From NCBI GenBank assembly GCA_949130485.1, contig OX422183.1, positions 4,828,136 to 4,892,135 on the forward strand: 64,000 nt of DNA, given 5' to 3'. The stretch comes from Agelas oroides (lineage: Eukaryota; Porifera; Demospongiae; Agelasida; Agelasidae). The translations under genes were made by a program, and so were the position numbers. Positions 21,651 through 33,664 of this stretch are shown here, in pieces; position 1 is the stretch's first letter; every line of letters starts with the position of its first letter. Below the pieces are notes generated by a model that saw only the letters and a list, made by a program, of their open reading frames with translations, was not told the origin of the DNA and made no database searches.

Positions 21651-22370
21651 CTGTATTATTGTCTATTTCAAGTAAGCCCAAAATGTAAAGAAAGAAAGAA
21701 TTTACGTTCTGTATAATTATTTTAAGTGTTCGCTATAAATATACCACCCCCCCACTGTGCTGCTGATTTAATTCAGGTCAATAGTACATAGCTGTCTAGA
21801 AGAACAGTAACATGCATATTAATGCAAACACAAGAGAGGCAGTGAGATACGTAACTTACCATCATTACAGACAGCAAAATCGCTTAGTAATATCCATTTT
21901 ACTCCCCAAGATCCTGTAGCCTAACAGATAATACCATCAATCTATGGAGCTGGGGGTTAAGAGTTTAGTTTTTTTACTACAGATAAAAGAAAGCTTGTTC
22001 CATATGGTAAGTCTTAAGCTTTATTTTCGAGCATAACCGCACCCCAAGTGGAAAAAAAAACAGTGACTGGGGTGCAGGTGGTAAATGCATCCCAAGTGCA
22101 AAGTATCAGTTGTAGGTGGCAGGCCATTTCATCCTGCCCATAACAGAGCATTAAACAGATCCAATAGAGATTCTTAAACCTTCTGCAAGATTGTTCTATA
22201 GAGGTGAGTCACAACAACATTAACTATATAATTAATTGTAGGTGTCTTTTCAAGTAAGCCCAAGATGTAAAAAAAGAAGGATTGCCTACTGTATATTTTA
22301 AGTCTTGACTGTACACACACCGCTTCCCACTGTGCTGCTGATTTAATTCAGGTCAACAGTACATAGCTGT
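21578..22370 (+). repeat. Partial duplication of the PP1 3' end and downstream DNA
   Basis: GATAAAAGAAAGCTTGTTCC (from about 21981) repeats the PP1 segment at 21578. CTTAAACCTTCTGCAAGATT near 22172 repeats 21560. GTGAGTCACAACAACATTAA at 21630 recurs at 22203, followed by parallel sequence up to ACTGTGCTGCTGATTTAATT and ACATAGCTG in both copies. The duplicate keeps no long frame. Confidence 0.75.
21909..21975 (+). repeat. tRNA-derived SINE-like fragment, copy 1
   Basis: AAGATCCTGTAGCCTAACAG, then ATAATACCATCAATCTATGG and AGCTGGGGGTTAAGAG, matches 29938-30005. TAGCCTAACAG fits the A-box pattern; the B box is degraded in this copy. Confidence 0.4.
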
Positions 22371-22800
22371 AGCCTCGTTCCCAGGCCTCCCCTGTTTTTA
22401 CCTTCCTTTTGCGTTCACAATAATACATGGGAGCGGAAGACCGTCGAAAAACTGAGAAGGCCTGGGAGCATTCATCACGTGAGTGGACGCAAGGTGGACG
22501 TAGGGGGGGAGGGGCCGATATTCGTACTAAACTTAAAAGTGAGTTTCTTACCGGTCAAGACGAGTAGTTTCCATCACTCTAAGGTCTGGAGTCCGAAAAT
22601 GCGGTAGAGCGCTCAAACGGATGGTCCTGTGTATTGTTTTGGCAGTTAGGCCCCTCCCCCCCTGCGTCCACCTGACGTCATTCACGTGATGAATGCTCCC
22701 AGGCCTTCCCCGTTTTATTTTTCGCCGATCTTCCGATTCCGTGTATTATTGTGAATGCAAAGGGAAGATCAAAAACGGGGGAGGCCTGGGACCAAGGCTA
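22370..22800. mobile_element. 431-bp fold-back element in the PP1-duplicate
   Basis: It has long TIRs starting TAGCCTCGTTCCCAGGCCTC and ending GAGGCCTGGGACCAAGGCTA, with arms of ~150 bp and a short centre. The uninterrupted paralogous site at about 21790 (ACATAGCTGTCTAGAAGAAC) shows where it inserted. The flanks are ACATAGCTG on the left and ACATAG-AAGAAC on the right, consistent with a 9-bp duplication followed by loss of a few bases. Bases 22801-23273 hold nothing recognised. Confidence 0.8.
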
Positions 22801-23273
22801 ACATAGAAGAACAGTAACATAATTGGTCATGTCAAGAGTTCATAACAGTAAGAGTGTGCAACTCCCGTATGATTTCTATACCTGCCATCTGGATGGTTAA
22901 CATGAAGCCGTTCTAGGTACTAGTGTACATTAGCTATGTGTTAATGTTGTTCGTATATATAGTAACTACATGCAGACCACTGACCAAATGGAAAGTGGTT
23001 GGGTTTTGGTGGGTGTACAGGGTCCCGATGATCTTAACCTCAAGAGTGGTGAATACATCATGCTTAAGATTAGTCACCAAATTTCATGATAAGATAGCAG
23101 CTTGAACAACACGAACATGACTTTTCAATGATGATAAGCTCCTCTAATTACAATAGGAATAATTACTGGCTTGGAGGTTAATTTTTTAGAGGCCATTATT
23201 GTACCTCTTAAAATGAGATGCCAAAGAAAGGCGAATGTAACAATAGAGCCTTTCCCTCCAAGCTGTACGATAA

Positions 23274-24290
23274 CTACAGCCTATTATTTTGTGCCATTTG
23301 CCTAGAGAGTTTTGCTAAGTGTTCCCGGGGAGTCCAAACATAGAGCTGGTATGCATTGCTCTTCCAGCGGCCGAGCATCTTTATGTGGACATCGGATACC
23401 CCAGCATCTTTTGCTGTGGTAGCCGCTCCAATTCGGAAGCTATGTGTGGTGTACAGCTTGTCATTGACTCCGGCGAGTTTGAGGGTAGAAGGTAGTGGCA
23501 AAGCGTTGGCGAGTTAAATACGAACCGTCCTCGAGTACAAACAACGGACCTAGTCTAGCACCGCTAGGTAGGGCAAAATTGCGCTCACTGGGCAAATGTC
23601 AGTACTGGTCTGGTATAATTGGACACCCTGACGAAAAGGGTCAGTTTTTGATTGCTTTATGTTGACTTGGATGACATTTGCTGTCTACTGCTATGTCCTC
23701 TACAGATAGGTGTGCAGTTGGGTCGTACTCATTCTGTGAAGGGACCGTAAATTCCCCACATCTGAGGAAGCCGAAAAAGGCTAGCATGCTGCCCAGAGTA
23801 GGACATTGTCGTACTTGCTTGGGCGGCGGAGTAAGGTCACTTTTATCTTGACCATGATGTCAATCGTTATTGGCATGCGAGTCGGGAGAGGCGCTGCTTT
23901 TTCTTTTTCTTTTTTGATCCTTTCAACACGAGTTCTAGGCATGGGGTCAATTGTTTAGCAAACTCCTCGTGCAATCCTGATGAAACGTGTAGGTTGCGAA
24001 TTGCCGAGAGATACACTTTTATTGATGCATGGGAGAGTCCTTGCTGAGACGAACATTAACAAAGTATCTTCGGTAGTGGGTAATGGGGACTTTTTAATAC
24101 TGCTACAGAAGGCTAAGTACCGATGCTGACCAGATTGGTAAGACTTCTGTGTGGACGCTGCTAACCCCTGTTGATAATAGTGTTGAACAGCTGATTGAAA
24201 GTTGTGGAGGTCCAATCTGGTTTGAACACCGACACGATCTTTGTGAGCTCTTCTGGGATTGGTGTTGGACAGAGATCCGACTGCGGATTC
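23274..24290 (-). pseudogene. DIRS-like tyrosine recombinase
   Basis: The core-binding part (AASTQKSYQSGQHRYLAFC) is in frame 24530-23955. Out of frame further on (about 23800-23760) is LAFFGFLRCGEFTVP, holding the first catalytic Arg. Frame 23501-23274 has HSFRIGAATTAKDAG (H-x-x-R box), LGRWKSNAYQLYV (W and catalytic Tyr). All catalytic positions can be read, but not in one frame. Known role: integration of the circular cDNA. Confidence 0.8.
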
Positions 24291-24299
24291 AAAAAGAAA

Positions 24300-25803
24300 A
24301 AAGTTCTGAATTTTGTCCCTGGACAACATATCGGCCACCCCATTGCACACACGTGAAATGTGCTCAATAGATATGGACATATCAAAATGCGCCACAAAGA
24401 ACCACATGGAGCGCAGCAGGTGCATTACTACTGGCTCTTTGGCTGAACCCTTGGAGACAGCAGCTACCACCAGTGTTGTCACACTGGAACAGGACTGATT
24501 TCTGCACCAAGAGAGGACCCCAAATAACACAGCTTATAACAATTGGGACAAGTTCTTTTGCCATTATTGCCTCGAGCACCCATTCTTGAGTCCATCGAAG
24601 TTGAAACCATTTACCATGGAAGAAGCCTGCACATCCCCATGCACCTTCACTGCCACTGAGTACATGCGACGGACGAAGGTGCGACCAGGGTGCACCACCT
24701 TCGCTGCATGCTGCAGTACCCCAACCAGGGAGAGTATCTCCCGTTTTGTGGCGCTTCTCTTATTGAGCCATTCAACAATGGTTGTTTGGATCCGTGACAG
24801 CTTGTCGCAGGGTAGTCTGGCTTCCATGCGCTCTGTGTCAAGTACAATTCCTAAAAATTCGAGGGCAGTAGATGGGCCTGCCACCTTATCCAAGGCTAGT
24901 GGGATGCCCAGCATTGCGCACACTTCGACAAGTAGGCTCAAGTTGCGCTGACAAATATGTGAGTTGGGAGGGCCTATTGTCAAATAATCGTAATGGAGCA
25001 AAAAGGTTACACCTTGATTGATCAAGATCCACTCGAGCAGGTCAGCTAGTACGTTAAATAACTTTGGCGCTGAGCGCAGACCAAACAGGAGGCAGGTGTC
25101 GATATATATTGAGCCTCTCCATTCCATCGCGAGCAAATGGCGATTTGCCGGGTGCACCGGAATGAGCCTGAATGCGCTTTGGATGTCGATCTTTGCTAGC
25201 AGTGCGCCGGGACCCAAAGTGATTATTTTCTCTATAGCATCATCAACAGAGATGTATGACATAGAACAGAGGTGCTTTGGTATTGCATCATTGACACTCT
25301 TCCCTGCTGGGTGGGAGAGATCGACAATCAGTCGCCATTTGTTTGGCTGGTGAACTTTTGGGATAACCCCAAAACGGTTCTGTGCCTCTGGTATGGTGAT
25401 TTGATTGAATGGACCCCTCACCCGTCTCGCTTGTTGCTCTTTTGCTAAGTACTCGCCTACTACTTCGGGGTGCCGCAGGGCTGATTGCATATTCCTTTTG
25501 GAGGGCTTAAGACTTCCTGAGGGTGGGTTGTAACCGTTCCGAAACCCTGCAGCAATGCCTTGGAGAAAGAAATGGGCTAAGGCTCTGTTGGGGTGAGCTG
25601 TTGGGGTGAGCTATCAGAAGGTGACGCCATGCAGTGAAGACGAGTGTGGTAGTGATTGCACATGCTTCCTGTGGGACTTTAACAGAAAATGATACCCTGT
25701 CTAGCAACTGGGACCATTGTTGTAGCCACTCTATGTCAGAGCCCCCGCCATGTGGGAGTGACATCTCGGGAGCTTCGGGTATGAGCTCTGGAAGATTTGC
25801 CAC
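24300..25803 (-). pseudogene. DIRS-like reverse transcriptase / RNase H, active site deleted
   Basis: The longest piece (25490-24564) has RT blocks: FGVIPKV, WRLIVDLSHP, AKIDIQSAFRLIPVHP, FGLRSAPKLFN, and LEFLGIVLDT. Where YxDD-LTIGPP is expected it reads HYDYLTIGPP, which fits a 6-bp loss removing one catalytic Asp and its neighbour. RNase H remnants follow across a frameshift, ending EHISRVCNGVADMLSR. Upstream, 25803-25507 may carry the linker between gag and RT. Confidence 0.8.
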
Positions 25804-26164
25804 CTCGGGGAGAGTGAATTGATCTGAGAGGAAATTGCATAATATACCTGTGATCTTATAGTGGGTGCTGTAATTTATAATCAGTGATTATAAGCGCGCC
25901 CAGGACTGTATACTCACTCCTTATAATGGTGATTGCACCCGGGTTATTGTTGCTTGCTTTAATACAGGATTTGCAATTTTTTTTTGGGGTATAGCAATGA
26001 GTGGCCTGCTGGAAGATGAGGATCATGACGATAGGCGGAGAATGTTGGTTAATAATGAACAACGTGCTGATGGATGAAGATAAACAATGGGTGGTTAATG
26101 AGGATAATATTAGCTAGGACTGAGCAGCATGATACTGGGGGTGGGAGAGGGAGGGTGGGAAATG

Positions 26165-27443
26165 TTAGTAGGGCTGGTAACGGTAGTTGGCTGGGCTGGG
26201 GTTATGGGGCGCTGCTGATGCCTGAGATGGTTGAGATATCGATCCTGCAGAGGTGCTACGGCGGCGACGGTTGCAGTGTAGGGCTTTGTGGTCCTTGTTG
26301 GGTGCTTGGGGGTCCTTAGCGCAATAGAGACAGATGTGCTGATACTTGCAGCCGGGATAGGCGCAGTTAGGATCAGGGCTGTGATTCCAAGAGTAACACA
26401 CTTGCCAAGTGCGCGGCCGCTGAGTGCCTCTTGGGCTGGAGGGGTTAGCTGCCTGTTTTGGATGAGCATCCGGATGACGGAGTGGGGGCCCAGTCACATT
26501 CCTCGGCCTGGTGAGTCAGGCTGAAGCAATATTTACAGTGGTGCGCTTTTGCCTGCTCTGTGAAAGCCATGTTCCAAAGCGTCGGGTCTATCTTGGCCCA
26601 CTGAGTACTGGAGGACGCAGCAGCCGTCTGGCGGAATCGGCGATCATAGCCTAGCCACGCTTTGGAGCCATACTCCATGCAAGCTTCGATGATGAGTGCC
26701 TGATAGCCCATAAGGTCTTGGATCTTGTCTGTGTATTTGGATGTTAGGACGGCTACGTAAATGCTGTAGCATTGCACCCATTCTGTGATGTTCGTGACTT
26801 GGCGCCTTTTGGTCTTGAAAGGCTGCTTCTCATCTTTGTCTGATAAGAATGAGGGAGTGGAAGTGATGCCCATGCAGTCTGGTAGGAGCTCCGCCATATC
26901 CACGAATTCACCTGCCTGGATACGAGTGACGAGTTTGCGAGGTACTGGTGGCAAGCCAGCCCCGATGGAGAGGACTGAGGCTGGGTCACTTGTGCCTTGT
27001 TCCTTAGTCTTGTCTCCTGTGATGGTGGAGACATGGTCCAGCAGACTCTTGTCTGGAACAACCCCCAAGACTGCATTAAAGGACACAAACAAGATAGCGC
27101 GCATGGCTGAATGAATAGCCAGAACCAGGAGTGCACTTAATTGGCATGCCATAACGTTACTTGCGCGCTACCTAATTACCTGGGTTGTGCGCGCTATGAC
27201 TTGTGCGCGCTAATAATTTGGGGCGGTTGAGCGCTGATTATCGTGCAAGGTGAACTCACCAGTGCCGCCTGTGTCGCTCACCCCCGTGGTGTCTGTCGAT
27301 GTGTTCTCGTCACTTGACTCTTTCGCTGCTAGGCGTGGTAGCTGGTCCTTCAGCGCCTCCGCCACCGCCCTCACTACTGTCGGAATATCAGCCCTCGTAA
27401 GGAGGGTGGCCCCGTCTGCGCTTCCTTCGCCTTCCACCGACAT
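26165..27443 (-). pseudogene. DIRS-like gag region with two Cys/His motifs
   Basis: Frame 27443-27210 gives an acidic N-terminal piece, and 27152-26445 gives a ~235-residue body ending in a C-x2-C-x4-H-x4-C zinc knuckle (CKYCFSLTHQAEEC). The next frame (26497-26165) adds a second Cys/His cluster (CYSWNHSPDPNC, CKYQHICLYC, HKALHC). The parts lie in different frames, so at least two shifts have occurred. Family role: binding and packaging of element RNA (inferred). Confidence 0.65.
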
Positions 27444-28627
27444 CTCAAGCCCTTTCTTGTCTCGTCTGACTCACAAAGGCGCCACGGGGGGTGTGAAGAA
27501 CTTTGCTCTAAGCAACTTTGCTTTAACGGCTGACACACAGAGGCTACTTCTAGCGCACGAGGTCACAAACTGCTGCTAATGCGCATGCTCATACCCTGCA
27601 CACCCGAGTAAGCGCGCGCCGACGTATACTCCAACATTAACTTGGTTTAATTGGCATAAAACCTACCTCTTAAGCATATTCACTGCTGATTGCCTACGTC
27701 ATCCCACCAGATGGCGGGTGTTGAAACCATATGGGAGTTGCACACTCTTACTGTTATGAACTCTTGGTCATGTACACTGATAAATTGCTCCGTAGGCTAT
27801 AGGCTGTTGGCCTTTAATATTTCCAAAACCATAACTGATGTTTATCTCAAACAAGTTGCAGTCCAACAGAAGTACATTATTCGGAGACAAAACAGCATCT
27901 GTTTAAAAACGCCTCAACACATTTGAACCAGCAACTAGCTGTATCGCTCGAACACTCTTTGCGCCAAATTACCCGGCGACTGTAAAGAGTTCGATCCTGA
28001 AATTTTTTCTTGCACTACTACACAGTATTTGCTAGGTCGGCACGTAAAGATATCTCTTTGTGTATACTTTTAATAATACTTGTATTTGTAGGAATTTAAC
28101 TGCTTTAGGCGTAAGAAATGTGCTTCAGAGCGTAGAATCTTCATTTCAAGTCCAAATTTTGAGATTTCTTTACATGCCACCCTGCTAAATACACTGTGCT
28201 ACCCGTACAACACACCTGAACACAGAAGAAACGCTTTCTTTGCCTTATATTTGACGCAAGGATAAGCAATCTGCCTTCGAAATACGGCAAGGCCTCGAGC
28301 ATCGCCAGTGAGTTTGGGGATGCGCGTTTGTGTAGCTTCCACAATGAATAATTATTGTGTACTACATCAACTATAATTGCTTACGTAAACAGTTGGCCCT
28401 TATATGCATTTCACAGGTTTCCAACTACTTGATCGTAACCTTGTGGTCGGAACTAACAACCGTGCGGATTCAAAAGTATGCGAAAAGCTGTTGTCATAAA
28501 AAAACCTGGGCAATTATTTTGAACACTGCAAGCACTTACTGGAAGCCTTAGGTGCACCTTCATTTACATTGCACCAAGGAGGCTGGATTACTGTACAAAA
28601 GAGGCAGTTCTTTCTCAAAGAGCGGCT
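27444..28627. other. No recognisable gene
   Basis: Short ORFs only, with no motif I recognise. The 5' end of the DIRS-like element probably lies in the first few hundred bases. Confidence 0.4.
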
Positions 28628-29430
28628 TAGCCTCATTCCCAGGCCACTCCCAGATTTTATCTCGCAGCCGTGTAGAAAAATCGGGAGAAGGCCTGGTACC
28701 ATTACTACGTCACGCACCGGAAATGGTGGACTCGGTTAGTACGTAATGTGGACTCGGTTTCGTAATGATGGCAACATGCCCACGCAATTTGCCGCCAGTA
28801 CAGCAAGCGATCGACAGTAAAGTTTGCCTAGATGCTTTGCCAACAACTACGGACTTCGCAAGTACCAAGTTGCTAACAAACAATGTGTAGACATAAGTGG
28901 AAGGTGTTATGCATGTACGTCGACTGAAAGGGATCGGGAAAGCAGCTGGCTGAGGGCAAGCGCATCGCTCCATGTCAAATGACAAGTGTCTGCACTCGGG
29001 CCACTATCATCAAGGAGGCTCAGAGCCAGGTCTAGAACGGCTTAGATAACTTGTACATACCTACAAGTAACCTTCTCCGTCCTGGTAGTGGCCCGAGTGC
29101 AGACACTTGTTTTGACACGGCACGACATGCTTGCCCTCAGCCTGCTGCTTTCCTCAGTCGACGTACCCACATAACGCCTTCCACTTATGTCTACACATCG
29201 TTCATTAGCGACTTGGTACTTGCGAAGTCCGTAGTTGTTGGCAAAGCATCTAGGCAAACTTTATCGTCGATCGCTTGCTGTACTGGCCGCATATTGCGTG
29301 GGCACGTTGCCATTATTACGAAACCGAGTCCACCATTTCCGGTCCGTGACATAGTATTGGTACCAGGCCTTCTCCCGATTTTTTCCCACGGCTGCAAGAT
29401 AAAATCTGGGGTGGCCTGAGAACGACGCTA
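28628..29430. mobile_element. 803-bp fold-back element with ~380-bp arms
   Basis: It starts TAGCCTCATTCCCAGGCC and ends GGCCTGAGAACGACGCTA. The arms are near reverse complements throughout (for example GATCGACAGTAAAGTTTGCC on the left). Flanks AGAGCGGCT and ACAGCAGCT match 7 of 9, a plausible diverged 9-bp duplication. The ~90-100-residue ORFs on both strands are mirror images of each other and not genes. Confidence 0.8.
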
Positions 29431-29937
29431 ACAGCAGCTAAGTGTGGTTTACATAACTAAACTCTGGCCTGTGTTCACCGGAATTGGACTTTAGTTTGCT
29501 TTGCGACATCCTGGGGGAGTGGACCTGACCGTAACGAAACGTTTTTCGTTAAATACACACTGAAAGCCAGGCATTATATGCTGCAAGCCCGTGCAAAATG
29601 TGAAGCATGTGCTTCTGTTTGTCTTACGATGAAAAGCGTTCTGTTATTGAATTCCTCTTGTAATAACAGCTCTGTAGACGATGTTCCAAGTCAGTAAGTT
29701 ACTCCGTTCAAAAGTTTTATCAACAAACAGGTCTGTATTTGGCCGCTCTACTGTTCAGCTTGTGGACAAGGCAGACTCATAAACTTGTACGTGTGTTTAG
29801 TAGTCCATACGGATGTTAAGTTGCAGCAGGCTGTGCATTTATAAGCCTTTTTAATGCTGAGATACAACCCCCTAGCAACCGGCTGTGCGCGCGCCCCCAA
29901 TTAGTTCCGACCAACCTTAACAATCTCTATTTTACTC

Positions 29938-30010
29938 CAAGATCCTGTAGCCTAACAGATAATACCATCGATCTATGGAGCTAGGGGCTATGAGTTCGAT
30001 CCTAATAGGC
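29938..30010 (+). repeat. tRNA-derived SINE-like fragment, copy 2
   Basis: AAGATCCTGTAGCCTAACAG leads into CTATGAGTTCGATCC, which fits the Pol III B-box pattern (GWTCRANNC), with TAGCCTAACAG as A box. It is better preserved than the copy at 21909. No downstream SINE body was delimited. The surrounding 29431-30946 holds no recognised gene. Confidence 0.4.
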
Positions 30011-30946
30011 TTTTTTCCTCAAGTGTTTTTGGGTGTGTGCCCGAAGTGAGGTATGGACCTGGAATTGTGAATTTGAGTCCTCTCAGCGCTGTTTTGTTTT
30101 TGAACTTCTTTCTTCCTGTAACGCTGTCGATTTGCGTTCACAATAATGCATGTAGATATGGAAGAGCAGGGAAAGTGGGGAACACTTATCATGTCCATAG
30201 GCATAGGACCACGGAGCACTGGGGCACATGCCCCTCCCCAACCTTTCAGCTGTTCAATCCCATGTTGCACATACAGTACATGTAGACTAAGTATTGCGCT
30301 AGCTATGTGCACTAGTAGTGAACTCAGGCCTCCACTAGCTTATAGCGAAATTATAGCAAACTAGCCACACAGTTGGACTCGTACAGACAAAAGTAAAATT
30401 CTACTCAGCTATATGCAGCCAGCCTAAGAGGTTGAGTGTTTCCACTGTTTCAGCATTAGTCAAGACGCAGTTACAAGAAAAGTTCGGAAGGCTCTGTTTG
30501 GAGCGTAAACATCTACTGTATGAGGGATAGCAGTTGTGTAGAGGAACCAGGCTACTCACAGAACGCAAAAACTGGCAGAGATTTCTCTGATTCCTTCACC
30601 GTGTTTCAGGACAATTTGTCAAAGTTGGATAGCTGTGTATGTATTTAACATGCGTAGCTGTGTATTTAACATTCGTAGAGACTTCTTCTGAGGTTTGTGA
30701 AAGTAAGGACTAAGCATGACAAACCTGGCTGTCTGTTCACAGGCAGCCTCTGCCTATGTACACTGGTGAAGCATTAGTTTAATAGCCAATCCACGCATTT
30801 CTGCAGACTCTGGCGAGAGTCCGGCTACACGAGACTAGGTGGAGCATAGGTGAGCAGCTGCACTGACCTTCAGAGTGAGGATCGCAGTGGAGAGGTAGCT
30901 ACGAAGTGGAGTTGTATTACAGGACACCACATTTATCATGTATATA

Positions 30947-31283
30947 CCATATTTCTTTGATTTCTTCCCGCCCTTGAATTAATCCCGCACGCGAGCGCTC
31001 GCTTGAGCTGAAGAAAATTAACACCGCCCTCGAATAGTTCCCACATGGTTACGCAGCCACACTCATTGCTGGCAACGAGGACGACTTGGACGACTCAGAT
31101 CGCTTGTCTAGCTGGTCTGTACTGCACTGTACGTACCTAGTATTTGTGTCATACAAAGACGCAGTTGTGTGCATTTCGATGGCCCACATGCAACTGGAGC
31201 GCACACTGGACTAGGCTGAAGTTAATTGAACCCGCCCTGATTTTGTTCCCTCCTTTGTATTGTACCCGTGGGTAAATATGGTC
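30947..31283. mobile_element. Probable short MITE with ACCATATTT ends
   Basis: ACCATATTT (30947) and AAATATGGT (31275-31283) are inverted. TTCCCGCCCTTGAATTAATC near the left end and GTTAATTGAACCCGCCC and TTGTACCCGTGGGTA near the right give the GC-stepped look of MITEs common in sponges and cnidarians. TIR identity is short, so this is tentative. Confidence 0.35.
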
Positions 31284-31526
31284 TGAAATTAATAGTACCT
31301 GCGGGAAGTAATCAAGGAAATGTGGTAGTTGTTGTACTTGCCCCTCATTGTCGGTGTCTTGCCTTGGGAGATTTGCATTGTCGGCTCTCTTTCATGTGTT
31401 CACTTGCTAGTTTAATCTCTTTGTCAATGATGGGCAGGTCCGTTTATCAGGAAGCGTTGCCATCTCTTACTTGACGTAAAGCCATGAGCTCGCAAACTTA
31501 CATAAGTAAAACTGGCAGCATGCTAG

Positions 31527-31643
31527 TAGCCTCGAACCCAGGCTTTCTGTTCCGGATTTTGTCTCGCAGCTTTGGAGAAAAATCGGATTTTTCTCCAAAG
31601 CTGCGAGACAAAATCCGGAACGGAAAGCCTGGGTTCGAGGCTA
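31527..31643. mobile_element. 117-bp near-perfect hairpin element with 9-bp target duplication
   Basis: TAGCCTCGAACCCAGGCTTT begins the left arm; the right arm is its reverse complement with almost no mismatch, meeting around AAAAATCGGATTTTT. GCATGCTAG at 31518-31526 and 31644-31652 is an exact flanking duplication. The lack of divergence suggests recent insertion. Confidence 0.9.
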
Positions 31644-31749
31644 GCATGCTAGTGCTGCACTGAGCTAGCTATTCTTTCAGTGGCTTCTCAGTTGGCTTCT
31701 GCATAAATGGAGAGAAGGTTATCTGGTACCAACCTGAGCTCGGAAAATA

Positions 31750-31796
31750 ACTTGCCGACGTTTCGACTGAATGCTCCAGTCGTCATCAGGGCGAAA
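31750..31796 (-). ncRNA. Candidate minimal hammerhead ribozyme at the Penelope-like 3' end
   Basis: On the minus strand, CTGATGA (31789-31783) is followed by stem II CGACTG / CAGTCG (31782-31777 with 31769-31764), then GAAAC (overlapping stem II's last bases, 31764-31760) and GTC (31759-31757). A short stem I is possible (CGCC upstream with GGC-AAG downstream). Penelope-like elements are known to carry minimal hammerheads with a very short stem III at their ends. The location just past the GIY-YIG frame fits that. Activity is inferred only. Confidence 0.55.
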
Positions 31797-31837
31797 GTGA
31801 AAAGGTGCAAACAAACGTTGTTATTTATAGCCATGCA

Positions 31838-33664
31838 CTACTGAGGATACACGTCATTGGAGGTCAAAAGTTGGTGAGGATTGCTCCTCCCTCCCTGCCT
31901 CCTCATCACAACGGTCCAGCAACCAGAGACTTCCGGTCCTCCATCTCGGTTGAAGCGCTCCTCTGAGGGTGTCATCTGGATGTGCAGGGCCTCCTTCACC
32001 AACAGCTCCTGTCTCTGCCATGGTCCAGCACTGTGGTCTCCTCCCAGTGGATCGGGTGGTGATTCTCCCACGCATGCTCCGCTACAGCTAACTTCTCCAT
32101 CATCTCCCTCTCGCAAGGCATCCCGGTGTTCCTTCAGTCTTGTCTCCAGTCTCCGTCTGGTCTCCCCGATGTAGACCTGGCCGCAGCTGCAGGGGATATG
32201 ATATACCACATTGGATTGCTTACCAAGAGGTAATGTATCCTTGACCTTGGTCAACATTGAGCAGAGAGTCCGGCCGGACTTAAAAACTACTCTGATGTTG
32301 AACTTCCTGCAAACACGCCTAATGTCCTCACTCATCCCAGCCACATAGCTATCGCCACCAGTGGTCCCCTCTCCTACTCCTGTTCCTCATCACGGCTGCT
32401 CGTGTCTGCTGTTTCCTGTGTGGGTGGGGCAGAAGCGTTGTGGATAAAGTTTGCAGGGTAACTGTTCTGCTTGAGGACTCTAGCAAGGTGGTCAACTTCC
32501 TTCTGAAGTTTGTCCTGTGTGCTGATAATCCCTCTGGCCCTGTCGTGGAGACATCTCACCACACCTCTCTTCACGTGGGCCGGATGATGGGACTCGAAGT
32601 GGAGATACCGGTCCGTGTGCGTGGGCTTCCTGTAGACAGAGACGTCCAAGCTGCCATCCTCTCTCATCCTGAGTAGCGTGTCGAGGAACGGGAGTGTTCC
32701 GTCTTCTTCCTGCTCCACAGTGAACTTGATGGTCGGCCTGACCCCGTTGAGATGGTGGAGGAATTCTTTGGTTGAGCCCTTCCTGAGGATGCAGAAAGTG
32801 TCATCAACATATCTCTTCCACAGCCTGGGTCTGGTCGGTGCTGTCTCCAGTGCCAGCTCCTCAAAGAACTCCATGTAGAGGTTGGCCACCACAGCAGAGA
32901 CCAAGGAGCCCATTGCCGCACCTTCCTTCTGCTCATAGAAGTTTCCTCCATAGCTGAAGTAGGTGGACTTCAGGCACATCTCCAGTAGCTCCGCGGGGAG
33001 AGAATGGTCCTGTCTCCAAGTGTCTCATCTTCCCTAAGCCTCTCGCGGATGACGGAGATTGCCTCACCTACAGGAACATTGGTGAAGAGGGAGGAGACAT
33101 CAAAGCTCACTAGAATCTCATCACTTTCCACATGCACACTTTCCATCATCTTTGTAAAGTGCCTGGAGTTCTTGACATGGTAACTAGTATGTCCTGCTAG
33201 GGGGGATATGAGGGATATGATGTGTTTGGATAGTTGGTAAGTTGGAGTGATGTCCAAGTCTGGTAAGTTGGTGATCCTATGCACGAAACAATGGGTCTGA
33301 GTGGAACATCAGGCTTGTGAATCTTGGGCAGGCTGTAAATCCTAGGGGGTCTCAACTTATTGTACAAGGCACTAGTGATCTCCCCATTCTTCTCTAGCCC
33401 CTTAAGTTTACGACTCAGCCTGTTGTCCTGGGTTGCTGTAGGGTCACCCTTCAGCTTCCCATAGGTGCCTGTCCCCAGCATCTCCTCCATCTTCCCGTCA
33501 TAGTCGCATCTCCTCATCATCACAGTCGCGTTCCCCTTGTCCGCTGGTAGAATCACTTCATCCTCCAGTCCCCTGGGCTCCTTCAGTGCTATCCTCTGGT
33601 CCTTTGTCAGGTTGCTCCTCGGCAACTTCGCATGTCTCAGAATCCCACATACCCGTCCCCGCAA
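31838..33664 (-). mobile_element. Decayed Penelope-like retroelement (RT + GIY-YIG)
   Basis: Minus-strand frames 33664-33197, 33284-32970 and 32979-32374 together give a Penelope-type reverse transcriptase: [81 protein letters not shown] (catalytic DD retained), and VYRKPTHTDRYLHFESHHP. Frame 32344-31838 gives the linked GIY-YIG endonuclease: VVYHIPCSCGQVYIGETRRR, LETRLKEH. Three frameshifts and one stop between RT and endonuclease separate the pieces, so no full protein is made. Known mechanism: target-primed insertion using the GIY-YIG nick. The candidate hammerhead lies 3'. Confidence 0.9.

Larger units (their letters stand above)
23274..27443 (-). mobile_element. Decayed DIRS-like tyrosine-recombinase retrotransposon
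   Basis: On the minus strand the order is gag-like (27443-26165), reverse transcriptase (25490-24564), RNase H (about 24579-24330), and tyrosine recombinase (about 24280-23274). This order and the recombinase in place of an integrase define the DIRS/Ngaro group. Reading is broken by several frameshifts and stops, and the RT active site is deleted. Terminal repeats were not resolved. Base composition and codon use differ from the host exons (GC-richer). Confidence 0.85.

Noticed and set aside
28710-29419. Pair of ~90-120 residue ORFs on opposite strands with matching protein sequence
   Set aside because: They are mirror images produced by the 803-bp fold-back element, not two genes.
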